Assembly (NCBI GenBank): GCA_030615625.1
Contig: JAUWYX010000009.1
Span: 1 to 63,432, forward strand
From: Dehalococcoidia bacterium
GTDB taxonomy: Bacteria; Chloroflexota; Dehalococcoidia; GIF9; AB-539-J10
Length of the DNA: 63,432 nucleotides
Direction of reading: 5' to 3'
Of this stretch, positions 8,179 through 17,000 are shown in pieces (positions within the stretch are counted from its first letter, which is position 1; each line of letters begins with the position of its first letter). The notes under the pieces are model-generated. The model was not told the DNA's origin. It did not search any database and was given only the letters and a program-made list of their open reading frames with translations. A program made the translations under genes and the position numbers.

Positions 8179-9279
8179 TCACCTAAATCGTTCTATCATG
8201 TATCGAATTGGCCATGTTAAGGTACGGCCTAATTTATATGATTTTGAATTCAATATGTCGTTTATTGTATTGTCTCTATTTTGCAACTCCAGGTCTCTAT
8301 TTTGAGACATCTGTTTTACTCTCGTGACATATTTAAAATCATCTATATATTTTGGTATTAATGGATTATGCGTCCAGTATGTGACTCCGGATTTAGTGCA
8401 ATCTACACAAACTTTCCGGGATAGTTTCATATCGTGTATCTCGCTGCGGGATAATTCAAAAAGACTGCCTAAAGAATATTCAGGATGGTCTTTGGAAAGA
8501 ATGCAGCACGTTAAGGCATTGCAATATTCATCAATGGTAAGTATATTGAATTGCGGGCACTCGTAGTTTTGTGGCATCGTTGCTATTAATTCGTCAATAT
8601 AGTGTAAGAACAGGTCTTTAGACATCTTTTCAAGTAGTTCTCTACTAATTGATCCGTCAAGATATGATTTTTTAAAATTATAATCAGCTAACCGGGCGCA
8701 ATATGGTTCAAAATTGATACTATTTTCATTACAGAATTCTGCTGCTAACCTCATTTCATCAACATTGAACTGATATATATGATAAGCCATCGTAAATTGG
8801 CTGGGGGACCCTTCTTTTATTATATTCTTAACTAACATCTCAATATTATTCAGTATTGTTTCAAAATGAAATCCGTGTATCCTGTCATATGACGATTGAC
8901 TGAAACCTGACATTGAAAATTTTAACTCACGTAGATTGGTTAAAACATCTCTATCTAAATGAACAACTTTTGACGCATTAGTGCTAATTCCGAAATCGAT
9001 ATTATTTCTACTAAGTATTCTCAAGATATCATTTAATTTTGGATGCAGCATGGGCTCACCCCAGCTATACAAGTCAATCCGGCATTTCCCTGGGCAGATA
9101 AAACCATTATCTAATAAGTAGTTAATGGCATTTTCGAAATGATCTACTTTAATGAACGTTGATGGAAAAGCAGTCTCATCTATTCGTTTACTACCTGTCA
9201 TACACCACGGGCATCTGGCATTGCAATACCCCACAATTTCAAAGTAAACTAAATCGTATTGATTCTTTTTATCTAACAT
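8179..9279 (-). CDS. Radical SAM/SPASM-type protein, AT-rich
   Basis: 366 residues. The N-terminal cluster motif Cys-Asn-Ala-Arg-Cys-Pro-Trp-Cys (CxxxCxxC) is near residues 18-25, followed by 'Ser-Trp-Gly-Glu-Pro-Met-Leu-His'. A C-terminal Cys group ('Cys-Asn-Ala-Leu-Thr-Cys-Cys' and 'Cys-Val-Asp-Cys') fits a SPASM-like auxiliary iron-sulfur site. The tail 'Ser-Lys-Ser-Tyr-Lys-Leu-Gly-Arg-Thr-Leu-Thr-Trp-Pro' resembles tails on glycosyltransferases and methyltransferases of surface-polysaccharide loci. The gene is clearly more AT-rich than its neighbours and sits between repeats, which suggests transfer. Substrate unknown. Confidence 0.8.
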   Translation of the reverse strand: MLDKKNQYDLVYFEIVGYCNARCPWCMTGSKRIDETAFPSTFIKVDHFENAINYLLDNGFICPGKCRIDLYSWGEPMLHPKLNDILRILSRNNIDFGISTNASKVVHLDRDVLTNLRELKFSMSGFSQSSYDRIHGFHFETILNNIEMLVKNIIKEGSPSQFTMAYHIYQFNVDEMRLAAEFCNENSINFEPYCARLADYNFKKSYLDGSISRELLEKMSKDLFLHYIDELIATMPQNYECPQFNILTIDEYCNALTCCILSKDHPEYSLGSLFELSRSEIHDMKLSRKVCVDCTKSGVTYWTHNPLIPKYIDDFKYVTRVKQMSQNRDLELQNRDNTINDILNSKSYKLGRTLTWPIRYMIERFR

Positions 9280-9318
9280 GTACTTTACCCTCCATAATCA
9301 ATACTGGACTTGGCGGGA

Positions 9319-9380
9319 ATTCCAGGGACACCATACCAATCAGGCCTACTACAAATTGGGTATTATGTCCCCAGAATACC
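9319..9380. repeat. REP-like palindromic repeat, copy 8
   Basis: Full-length copy ending 1 bp beyond the argG stop (argG runs on the minus strand). It is the last copy seen; none was found from here to the right end. Confidence 0.9.
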
Positions 9381-9381
9381 G

Positions 9382-10587
9382 TCATTCAGGTGGTTCTGGT
9401 GGCTGCACCTTGGCCTGGGTTCTCGCCGGTAAGCCCCAGATGTGGATGAAGCCGGGGGAGGCACTCTGGTCAAAGGCATCGCCCTTGTCGTAAGTAGCCA
9501 GGCTGTAGTCATAAAGGGAGTAGGGCGATTTTCTACCCACTATCTGGCAGTTACCTTTGAAGAGCTTTACCCTTACGGTGCCGGTGACGTATCTTTGTGT
9601 GCTTTCCACATAGGCGGCTAAGTCCCGGCGCATGCCTGTAAACCATAGCCCATTATAGATGAGGTCGGCATACTCAGCGGCGACCCTGGCCTTGAAGCGG
9701 AGCTGTTCCTTCGCCAGCACCAGGTCTTCCAAGGCCTGGTGAGCTTTCAGCAGGACCATAGCAGCCGGCGCCTCATAAACCTCCCTCGATTTTATGCCCA
9801 CCAGTCTATTTTCAACATGGTCAATCCGGCCTATGCCATGCCGGCCAGCCAGGTCATGAACCTTTTGGACAAGGGCAACAGGCTCTAACTCTTCGCCATC
9901 AAGACTTATCGGTATCCCGTGGTCAAAGCCAATCTCCAGATAAGCAGGCCGGGCCGGTGTTTTTTCAGGCGACTTTGTCCACAGGAAGACATCCTCGGGT
10001 GGTTCGTTCCAGGTGTGTTCCAGCACGCCACATTCAATGCTCCTTCCCCACAGGTTGGCATCAATGGAATATGGGCTAGCTCTGGTGATAGGGACAGGAA
10101 TATTGTGAGCCCGGGCATATTCAATTGTTTGCTCCCGGGTCATATTCCACGCCCGAGCTGGGGCTATTACCTTTAGTTCGGGGGCTAGAGCGGCTACGCT
10201 TACATCAATCCTCACCTGGTCATTGCCCTTGCCGGTGCAGCCGTGAGCTACCACTGTCGCCCCTTCCTTCTTAGCTGCTTCCACCAGGAGTCGGGCGATG
10301 AGAGGACGCCCCAGAGCTGTGGCTAAGGGATACTGCCCCTCATAAACGGCATCGGCTTGGAGGGCGGGAAAAACAAACGACTTGATAAAGGTTTCTTTGG
10401 CATCGACTACAAGCGCTTTTATGGCTCCGACTTTGAGCGCTTTTTGTCTAATAGCCTCAAGGTCGGGCACATTGCCTATATCCACGGTGAAGGTGATGAC
10501 CTTCAAGTTATATCTTTCCTCAAGCCATTTTATCGCCACGGATGTATCCAGACCGCCGCTGTAGGCCAATACTACCTTATCTGACAT
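9382..10587 (-). CDS. argG: Argininosuccinate synthase
   Basis: 401 residues, normal family length. It joins citrulline and aspartate with ATP to form argininosuccinate in arginine synthesis (cytoplasm). Visible motifs are the ATP pyrophosphatase loop 'Ala-Tyr-Ser-Gly-Gly-Leu-Asp-Thr-Ser' at residues 8-16, 'His-Gly-Cys-Thr-Gly-Lys-Gly-Asn-Asp-Gln' and 'Ser-Pro-Tyr-Ser-Ile-Asp'. The C-terminal end is Pro-rich and runs to the edge of a REP-like repeat. It is the last gene of the minus-strand argJ-argB-argD-argG order; a GGAGG precedes the start. Confidence 0.97.
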   Translation of the reverse strand: MSDKVVLAYSGGLDTSVAIKWLEERYNLKVITFTVDIGNVPDLEAIRQKALKVGAIKALVVDAKETFIKSFVFPALQADAVYEGQYPLATALGRPLIARLLVEAAKKEGATVVAHGCTGKGNDQVRIDVSVAALAPELKVIAPARAWNMTREQTIEYARAHNIPVPITRASPYSIDANLWGRSIECGVLEHTWNEPPEDVFLWTKSPEKTPARPAYLEIGFDHGIPISLDGEELEPVALVQKVHDLAGRHGIGRIDHVENRLVGIKSREVYEAPAAMVLLKAHQALEDLVLAKEQLRFKARVAAEYADLIYNGLWFTGMRRDLAAYVESTQRYVTGTVRVKLFKGNCQIVGRKSPYSLYDYSLATYDKGDAFDQSASPGFIHIWGLPARTQAKVQPPEPPE

Positions 10588-10634
10588 TTCATAACCTCCT
10601 CCGGAGAAGTCCTAATATCTAAACTCCAAATTGT

Positions 10635-11831
10635 TTAGCATTTCGCATTTTTCCCTAACACATCCCCTAAAATGCCTATCGCCTTGTCCACCTCCTTTTC
10701 GGTGATGATAAGGGGAGGCATAAAGCGCAGGGCATTTGGCTTCACTGCGTTAACCAATAAGCCTCTATCAAGGCAAGCCAGTACCAACTTCCCAGCGATT
10801 TCCTGGTTAAATTCTAAAGCTATGAGGAGTCCCCGACCTCTCAGCTCAGTGATAAAATCAAACTGCCGCTTCAGGCTTTCCAGCCTGGTCATGAAATAAT
10901 TCCCTACTCGTTTAACCTTTCCCGGTATGTCGTTATCAATGATGTATTTCAGGGCGGCATAAGCGGCGGCACAGACCAGCGGGTTGCCACCAAAGGTCGA
11001 GCCGTGCTCGCCTGGGGAAAAAAGGGAGACATTTTCTCTGGCTAAGATAGCGCCAATGGGCACACCACTGCCCAGTCCCTTGGCTAAAGTCATTATGTCT
11101 GGCTCGACTTTATACTGCTCATAGGCGAAGAGGGTTCCGGTACGACCGATGCCCGTCTGGATTTCATCCAGAATAAAAAGGATTCCCTTTTCCCGACACC
11201 AGCTTTGTACTTTTTTAAGATAGTCATCGTCAGGTATGTTCACCCCGCCTTCCCCCTGGACTGGCTCCAGTATTACAGCACAGGTTTGCTTACTGGTTGC
11301 CCGCTTGACCGCCTCGACATTGTTATATTCAACGTTGACAAAGCCCTCAGGCAGAGGAATGTAAGGTTCCTGAAACTTACTTTGCCCCGTGGCTGCGGTC
11401 ATAGCCAGAGTCCGCCCATGAAAAGAACTGTAGGTAGTAATAACCTCGTAGGCACCGTTGAGTCGAAGCTTTCCATACCGGCGAGCCAATTTTATTGCCC
11501 CTTCATTAGCTTCAGCGCCGCTGTTGCAAAAGAAAACTCTGTCAAGACAGCTATGCCCGATTAAAAGCTGTGCCAGCTCTATCTGCGGGATGGTATAAAA
11601 CTGGTTCGAAGCCTGGATCAGGGTTTTAGCTTGCTTTTCCAGGGCCTCGACTACCACCGGAGGGCAATGCCCCAGGCTGTTTACCGCCCAGCCGCCGACA
11701 AAGTCGAGATATTCTTTGCCCTGGTCATCCCAGGCCAAAGCTCCTTTACCGCGAACCAAGGTTACGGGAACTCTATTTCCCGTTCTCAGAAATAGCTTCT
11801 GCTCCAACTCTTGCCAGTTATTCCGGGACAA
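10635..11831 (-). CDS. argD: Acetylornithine aminotransferase (class III, PLP)
   Basis: Converts N-acetylglutamate semialdehyde plus glutamate to N-acetylornithine. Motifs: 'Asn-Ser-Gly-Ala-Glu-Ala-Asn' , 'Ser-Phe-His-Gly-Arg-Thr', 'Leu-Asp-Glu-Ile-Gln-Thr-Gly-Ile-Gly-Arg-Thr-Gly' and 'Leu-Ala-Lys-Gly-Leu-Gly' with the PLP lysine. I prefer a TTG start at 11831 (398 residues, usual length). AGAGGT lies 7 nt upstream, and homologues begin near 'Trp-Gln-Glu-Leu-Glu-Gln'. An in-frame ATG at 11906 (423 residues) has no ribosome-binding site and would overlap argB by 89 bp. With the TTG the overlap is 14 bp. Confidence 0.94.
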   Translation of the reverse strand: MSRNNWQELEQKLFLRTGNRVPVTLVRGKGALAWDDQGKEYLDFVGGWAVNSLGHCPPVVVEALEKQAKTLIQASNQFYTIPQIELAQLLIGHSCLDRVFFCNSGAEANEGAIKLARRYGKLRLNGAYEVITTYSSFHGRTLAMTAATGQSKFQEPYIPLPEGFVNVEYNNVEAVKRATSKQTCAVILEPVQGEGGVNIPDDDYLKKVQSWCREKGILFILDEIQTGIGRTGTLFAYEQYKVEPDIMTLAKGLGSGVPIGAILARENVSLFSPGEHGSTFGGNPLVCAAAYAALKYIIDNDIPGKVKRVGNYFMTRLESLKRQFDFITELRGRGLLIALEFNQEIAGKLVLACLDRGLLVNAVKPNALRFMPPLIITEKEVDKAIGILGDVLGKNAKC

Positions 11832-12612
11832 TTGTTGTACCTCTTGATTTAGTTTGCCGAGCCTGTCCGGTAATGTCATCACGTAAGGCGTGGGAGGTTT
11901 TGCCATCTATGATGCGCACGACCTGCGTGGTAGTCAGGGCTCTAAGGCTGGCTTCTATTTTAGGGACCATGCCCCCTGAAGCTGCTCCGGAGGTGAGCAT
12001 ATTCCTGGCCTCAGCTAGGTTGAGCGTGGGGATCGCCTTCCCCGAGTCATCGTGAATACCATCGACATCGGTCAGGAATATAAGTTTCTCTGCGGCTAAT
12101 GCCGCGGCAATTTCCCCGGCCGCAGTATCCCCGTTAACATTGAGCAGCATCGTCTGACCTTCAACCGAGCCGTAACTTACGGGCGCGACCACTGGCATAT
12201 AGCCGGCATCCAGCAATAGCTTCAACGGAGTGGGGTCAACGGCGGCAATTTCGCCAACATAGCCCAGCTCGGGGCTCTTGATGCTTGCCCGGAGCAGGTT
12301 GCCGTCGCAGCCACTTAGGCTTACCGCCCTTCCCCCCAGGGCCTGGATGGCAACTACCAGTTCCTTATTGACCAGCCCACCCAATGCCGCAGCCACCACC
12401 TTCAGGGTCTCGGCATCGGTGACCCTCAACCCGTTTACAAAGCTGGTGGGAATGCCCAGCCGCGCCAGCCACTCGGAAGTCACCCTGGCGCCGCCATGAA
12501 CCACAACCAGGGACTTACCCTGTTTCTGAAGCTCCACCAGGTCTTCTAAGGTAGTATCATGGTTGCCCAGGGTGCTGCCGCCAATCTTGACTACGATGAT
12601 TCCCTTTTGCAT
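11818..12612 (-). CDS. argB: Acetylglutamate kinase
   Basis: 264 residues of the amino-acid kinase fold. It phosphorylates N-acetylglutamate, the second step of arginine synthesis. Motifs: 'Val-Val-Lys-Ile-Gly-Gly-Ser' (residues 7-13) for ATP, 'Val-Val-His-Gly-Gly-Ala' for the acetylglutamate site, 'Asn-Val-Asn-Gly-Asp' and 'Ser-Gly-Gly-Met-Val-Pro-Lys'. There is no extended N-terminal helix of the kind that marks the hexameric, arginine-inhibited type, though feedback control cannot be judged from this alone. Its start abuts the argJ stop and its end overlaps argD, consistent with one transcript. Confidence 0.95.
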   Translation of the reverse strand: MQKGIIVVKIGGSTLGNHDTTLEDLVELQKQGKSLVVVHGGARVTSEWLARLGIPTSFVNGLRVTDAETLKVVAAALGGLVNKELVVAIQALGGRAVSLSGCDGNLLRASIKSPELGYVGEIAAVDPTPLKLLLDAGYMPVVAPVSYGSVEGQTMLLNVNGDTAAGEIAAALAAEKLIFLTDVDGIHDDSGKAIPTLNLAEARNMLTSGAASGGMVPKIEASLRALTTTQVVRIIDGKTSHALRDDITGQARQTKSRGTTIVPE

Positions 12613-13829
12613 TATGTGGTATACCTGCTATTTATCCTAACATATTCCTCAGAGAGGTCGCAGCCCCAGGCGGTGGCCTGGCCGTCTCCTAAATGCAGGC
12701 ATAGCCTTATGAGCACATTATCGCTGTTGCTCAAAGCCGATTTCATTTCCTCTTTGTTGAAGGGGGTGGGGCAGCCCTGCTTCATGACACAAACGTCGTT
12801 CAAATAGACATCCAATCTGTCTTCTCTCACCCTTGCCCCGCTTCGCCCCAGGGCAGCAACGATACGCCCCCAGTTGGGGTCGCTGCCATGGATGGCTGCT
12901 TTCACCAGCGGTGAACCAGCGATAGTTCGAGCCGCCTGGCGAGCCCCAGCTCGGTCTTCCGCCCCTTCTACTATGACTTCAATAAGTTTTGTGGCTCCCT
13001 CTCCATCCCGAGCCATGGACTTAGCCAGATGAGTGCAAACCGCATTTAAAGCTTCTTGAAAGGCGCCGCCATTATCGAAGTCAACAGGTTCGTTACCAGC
13101 TAAGCCGTTGGCCAATAAGAATGCACAATCGTTGGGGCTGGTATCGCCATCAATACTTACCATGTTGAAAGAGCAATCCACCGCCTTTTGTAATGCTGCT
13201 TGCAGGAAATCAGCACTCACCACAGCATCGGTGGCGATAAAACAAAGCACGGTAGCTAGGTTGGGATGAATCATACCTATCCCTTTAGACACTCCACCAA
13301 TGGTGAACTTAGTTCCTTTTGAATCTACCTGGACGGCCATTTCTTTGGGTCTGGTATCCGTGGTCATTATTGCCCGGCAAAAATTGTGACCTCCTCCTCT
13401 GGTTGGCTTTATCTTAGTAATTCCGGTCCTGATTTTATCCATAGGCAAGGGCACGCCAATGATCCCTGTGCTGGCGACAAGGACTTCCTTAGGAGATATG
13501 CCTAGCTTGGCTGCTGCCAGATTTGCCATTTCCAGGGCATCTGCCAGTCCTTGCCCACCCGTGCAAGCATTGGCACAGCCGGAATTTACCACTATGGCCT
13601 GCGCCCGCCCTTTTGCTATATGCTTCTGTGACAGAATAACCGGTGCTGATTTAATTTGGGTGGTAGTAAAAACACCGGCAGCCTTGCAGGGCACTTCGGA
13701 GCAAAGAATGGCTAAATCAAGATCATCTTCGCTTTTTATTCCAGCATGCACCGCCCCAGCCAGGAATCCCGAAGCTGAGCTAAGACTGCCCGAAGGGATT
13801 AAGGCGAACATAAAATTCAAATATAGCAA
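12612..13829 (-). CDS. argJ: Bifunctional ornithine acetyltransferase / N-acetylglutamate synthase
   Basis: 405 residues from TTG 13829, or 399 from an ATG at 13811; neither has a clear ribosome-binding site. ArgJ recycles the acetyl group from N-acetylornithine to glutamate. The autoprocessing site is seen as 'His-Pro-Asn-Leu-Ala-Thr-Val-Leu', whose Thr becomes the N-terminal nucleophile of the beta chain; 'Gly-Ser-Asp-Pro-Asn-Trp-Gly-Arg' is also diagnostic. Presence of ArgJ implies the cyclic arginine route. It is the first arg gene, 228 bp downstream of dnaE; that gap holds a repeat pair. Confidence 0.95.
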   Translation of the reverse strand: MLYLNFMFALIPSGSLSSASGFLAGAVHAGIKSEDDLDLAILCSEVPCKAAGVFTTTQIKSAPVILSQKHIAKGRAQAIVVNSGCANACTGGQGLADALEMANLAAAKLGISPKEVLVASTGIIGVPLPMDKIRTGITKIKPTRGGGHNFCRAIMTTDTRPKEMAVQVDSKGTKFTIGGVSKGIGMIHPNLATVLCFIATDAVVSADFLQAALQKAVDCSFNMVSIDGDTSPNDCAFLLANGLAGNEPVDFDNGGAFQEALNAVCTHLAKSMARDGEGATKLIEVIVEGAEDRAGARQAARTIAGSPLVKAAIHGSDPNWGRIVAALGRSGARVREDRLDVYLNDVCVMKQGCPTPFNKEEMKSALSNSDNVLIRLCLHLGDGQATAWGCDLSEEYVRINSRYTT

Positions 13830-13885
13830 GAAATAGGGGCAGCGTCCATTCCCGGCGACCTCACAGCCCGGGCAATTCCTTTTCT

Positions 13886-14015
13886 AGATTGCTTCGTCCT
13901 GCCACTCTTCGCTCGCAGCTTCGGCATCGCTCCTCGCAATGACACAAAGAAGTGAGGTGCTCACAGTGATACTCCGCCTGTCGTTGTGAGGCTGACGAAG
14001 TCAGCCGAAGCAACC
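13886..14015. repeat. Pair of inverted 'GCGAGGAGCGA...GAAGCAAT' dispersed repeats
   Basis: Two copies of a dispersed palindromic repeat in opposite orientation. The left one reads on the minus strand as GTCATTGCGAGGAGCGAT...GAAGCAATCT; the right one on the plus strand as TGTCGTTGTGAGGCTGACGA...CGAAGCAACC. Related units occur at 48888, 51484 and 58720. They fill most of the dnaE-argJ gap (13830-14057) and could fold into a large stem or act as a terminator. The short open frame over this area is a by-product. Confidence 0.7.
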
Positions 14016-14057
14016 CTGGGGAGGGGCACGTGGAGAAAAATAGAGGTGACCCCATTT

Positions 14058-17000
14058 TCACGCAAGCCTGAAATTGCTTTCGCCTACTATCTCGCTCAAT
14101 TCTCCAGCTAATTCGGGGCAGTAATTGACTGTTGTCTCCGGTATCTCCAGGTTAGTCACTTCATCCTCGCTGACAACAGCCAGAGAAACTCTATCTTGAC
14201 CGGGATAACTCTTGAGGATATCCATAATTTTATGGAGGCGGTCGATGTCTTCGTCGGCGTTGTCCGATTGGTTGATATCTATCATGACATGGCGACGCTG
14301 GGGTTCTTTTAGCACTTCCTGCCTCACAGGGAGGAGCATCGCCTCTTGACAGTTTAATTGCACTTCTCCATCCCTGACCTTCACTAGCCCCTTGATGGTG
14401 AGAATGTTACCCTCCTGCCATAGCCCCTGGGTGCTCTCGTAGAGCCTGGGCCAGGCGATGACCTCGATACTGGCATCCAGGTCTTCGATTGAAGCGACAA
14501 TAAAGGGGCGGTTATCCCTGGTGTGGGCCTGGCGTAACGAGACCACCATTCCCGTAACGGTCACCGTTTCATCAACCATGTCCATATTGATTTCGCCGCA
14601 GGAAACAGTACCTGGTGAGGATGGTTCCCTGGCGAGGAAGTCAAGGGGTTGGGAGAAATAAACCCCTAACAGCTCTCTTTCCCAGATAAGCTTTTGCTTG
14701 GCGGATACCTCTTCCTCTGCTTGCTCGTAACCAACACGGGGGGTGGGGGAGCTTTGACCCCATAAATCAAACATACTAACTTGTCCCGATTCCTTTGCTC
14801 TTTGTTTCGCTTGGGCCAGGGAGATAATTTTATTCAGGGACTCGAGTAGCGTCTTACGGCTGCCCAGGGAGTCAAAGGCACCAACTTTAATCAAGCTTTC
14901 TAATACTTTCTTATTGATGTTACGAAGGTCGGTTCGATAGCAGAAGTCTTCTATGGACTTAAAATCGCCCTCTGAGTCCCGGCCAGACAAGATATGCTCA
15001 ATTGGGGAAAAGCCGACATTTTTAATAGAAGCCAGTCCAAAGCGAATGGCGGGATTATTTTCATCATCCTTCTCAATGGCGAAGCTAGCATGGCTCTTAC
15101 TAATGTCCGGCGGGAGCACTTTGATGCCCAGCCTCCGGCATTCAGCAATCGCCGAACGGACCTTCTCCATATTATCCGAATAAGTGTCGAGCAAGGCAAC
15201 CATGTACTCAATGGGGTAGTTTGCCTTAAGATAGGCAGTGCAGTAGGCAATGAGGGCATAGCTAACGCTGTGGGCTTTGTTGAACGCGTAACCGGCAAAA
15301 GGCTTGATTAAGGAAAATACCTCCTGAGCTAATTCCGGTGATATGCCGTTTTTTTTAGCTCCGCCGATGAAATTGCGCTCCTCTTTCTTCATCACCGCAG
15401 GTATCTTTTTACCCATAGCTTTACGAAAAATATCAGCCTGACCCAGGCTATAGCCGGCTAGAGCCTGGGCGATAAATATTACCTGCTCCTGATAAACGAT
15501 AACTCCGTAGGTTTCTTCGAGAATCTCTTTTAGAATGGGATGGGGATAATGAATAGGGGCAACACCCTGCTTGGCCCTGATAAAAGTGGGAAGCTGTTCC
15601 ATGGGGCCAGGGCGATAGAGTGCCACCATAGCCGCGATATCGCTAAAGTGAGTGGGCTTGAGTTCCCTGATATAGCGACGCATCCCGGCGCTTTCCAGTT
15701 GGAAGATGCCTTTGGTTTCCCCCGAGGCAAGCAACTCAAAGGTCCTGGCATCGTCGAGAGGAATATGCTGCAAATCCAGGGAGATTCCACGATTTTGGGC
15801 AATAATTTCTTTAACTTTAGACAGAATGGTCAAATTGGATAATCCCAGGAAATCCATTTTTAACAGTCCCAGGCGGGCGATGTTCCACATGTGGAACTGA
15901 GTCATGACAGTGCGCTGCTCACCCTTTCCCAGCAATTGTAGTGGTACATATTCGATTAAAGGCTCATGAGAGATAACCACGCCGGCGGCATGGGTGCTGA
16001 AGTGCCTGACCATTCCTTCCAATTTCCTAGCCGAGTCAATCAGGTTACGTATTGCTGCATCCTGGTGATAAATGTCATAAAGCTCCCGGCTCTGTTCCAG
16101 AGCTCTATCCAGGGTTATGGTCAGCTCCAGAGGAATGAGTCGAGCTACCCGGTCAACCTGAGCATAAGGCATGCTTAAAGCCCGCCCCGTGTCTCTTATC
16201 GCTGCTCTGGCTCCCATGGTGCCAAAGGTAATAATTTGAGCTACGTGGTCGGAGCCATATTTCTGGTTGACGTAGGCCAGAACTTCATCGCGGCGGTCGT
16301 CCTGAAAATCAAGGTCAATATCAGGGAGCTCGCGGCGTTCGACATTAAGGAATCGTTCGAAAACAAGTCCATATGCTAGCGGGTCTACATCAGTGACGCC
16401 CAGACAGTAAAGAGCCAGGCTGGCAGCAGCGCTTCCCCGAACGCCGAAATAGATGCCCCGTTCTCTGGCAAAGGAGATTATATCCCAAACAACGAGGAAG
16501 TAATGGGCAAACTTTGTCTTCTGGATGACATCAAGCTCGTGGCTAAGCCGTTCCTTGACCTCTGGGCTGGGCTCTGGGTAACGTTTTCCCAGGCCCTGCC
16601 AGCAGAGCTCAGCCAGGAAATCATCAGCTTTCCTGCCCTGAGATAATTCCACCTGCGGCAGATGCAGCTTGGTGAAATCCAGCTCCAGCTGACACATATC
16701 AGCAATGGCCTGAGTATTCTCCACGGCCTGAGGTAAGTCAGCAAACAGTTGTTCCACCTCTTCAGGGCTTTTCAGGTAGAAGAAGTCGCCAGCCATCTTC
16801 AGCCTTTTTTCATCATAGACAGAGGTATTGGTCTGTATACACAGAAGAAGTTCATGGGCTAAGGCATCTTTTTTATCAACGTAATGCACATCAAAGGTGG
16901 CTACCGGGGGTATATTGAGTTTAGTGGATAGCGAAATAAGCTCCTGGTTGATTTGCTCCAGTTCAGGGATAGGATGCCTTTGAATCTCCAGATAGTAATC

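Noticed and set aside
195-9380. The eight 62-bp repeats as a CRISPR array
   Set aside because: Spacing is kilobases rather than about 30-40 bp, units are imperfect palindromes with genes between them, and no cas genes are present.
13861-14061. 66-residue minus-strand open frame between dnaE and argJ
   Set aside because: Its residues (Cys-Glu-Glu-Arg-Cys-Arg-Ser-Cys...) are the direct translation of the dispersed repeat pair, not a protein.
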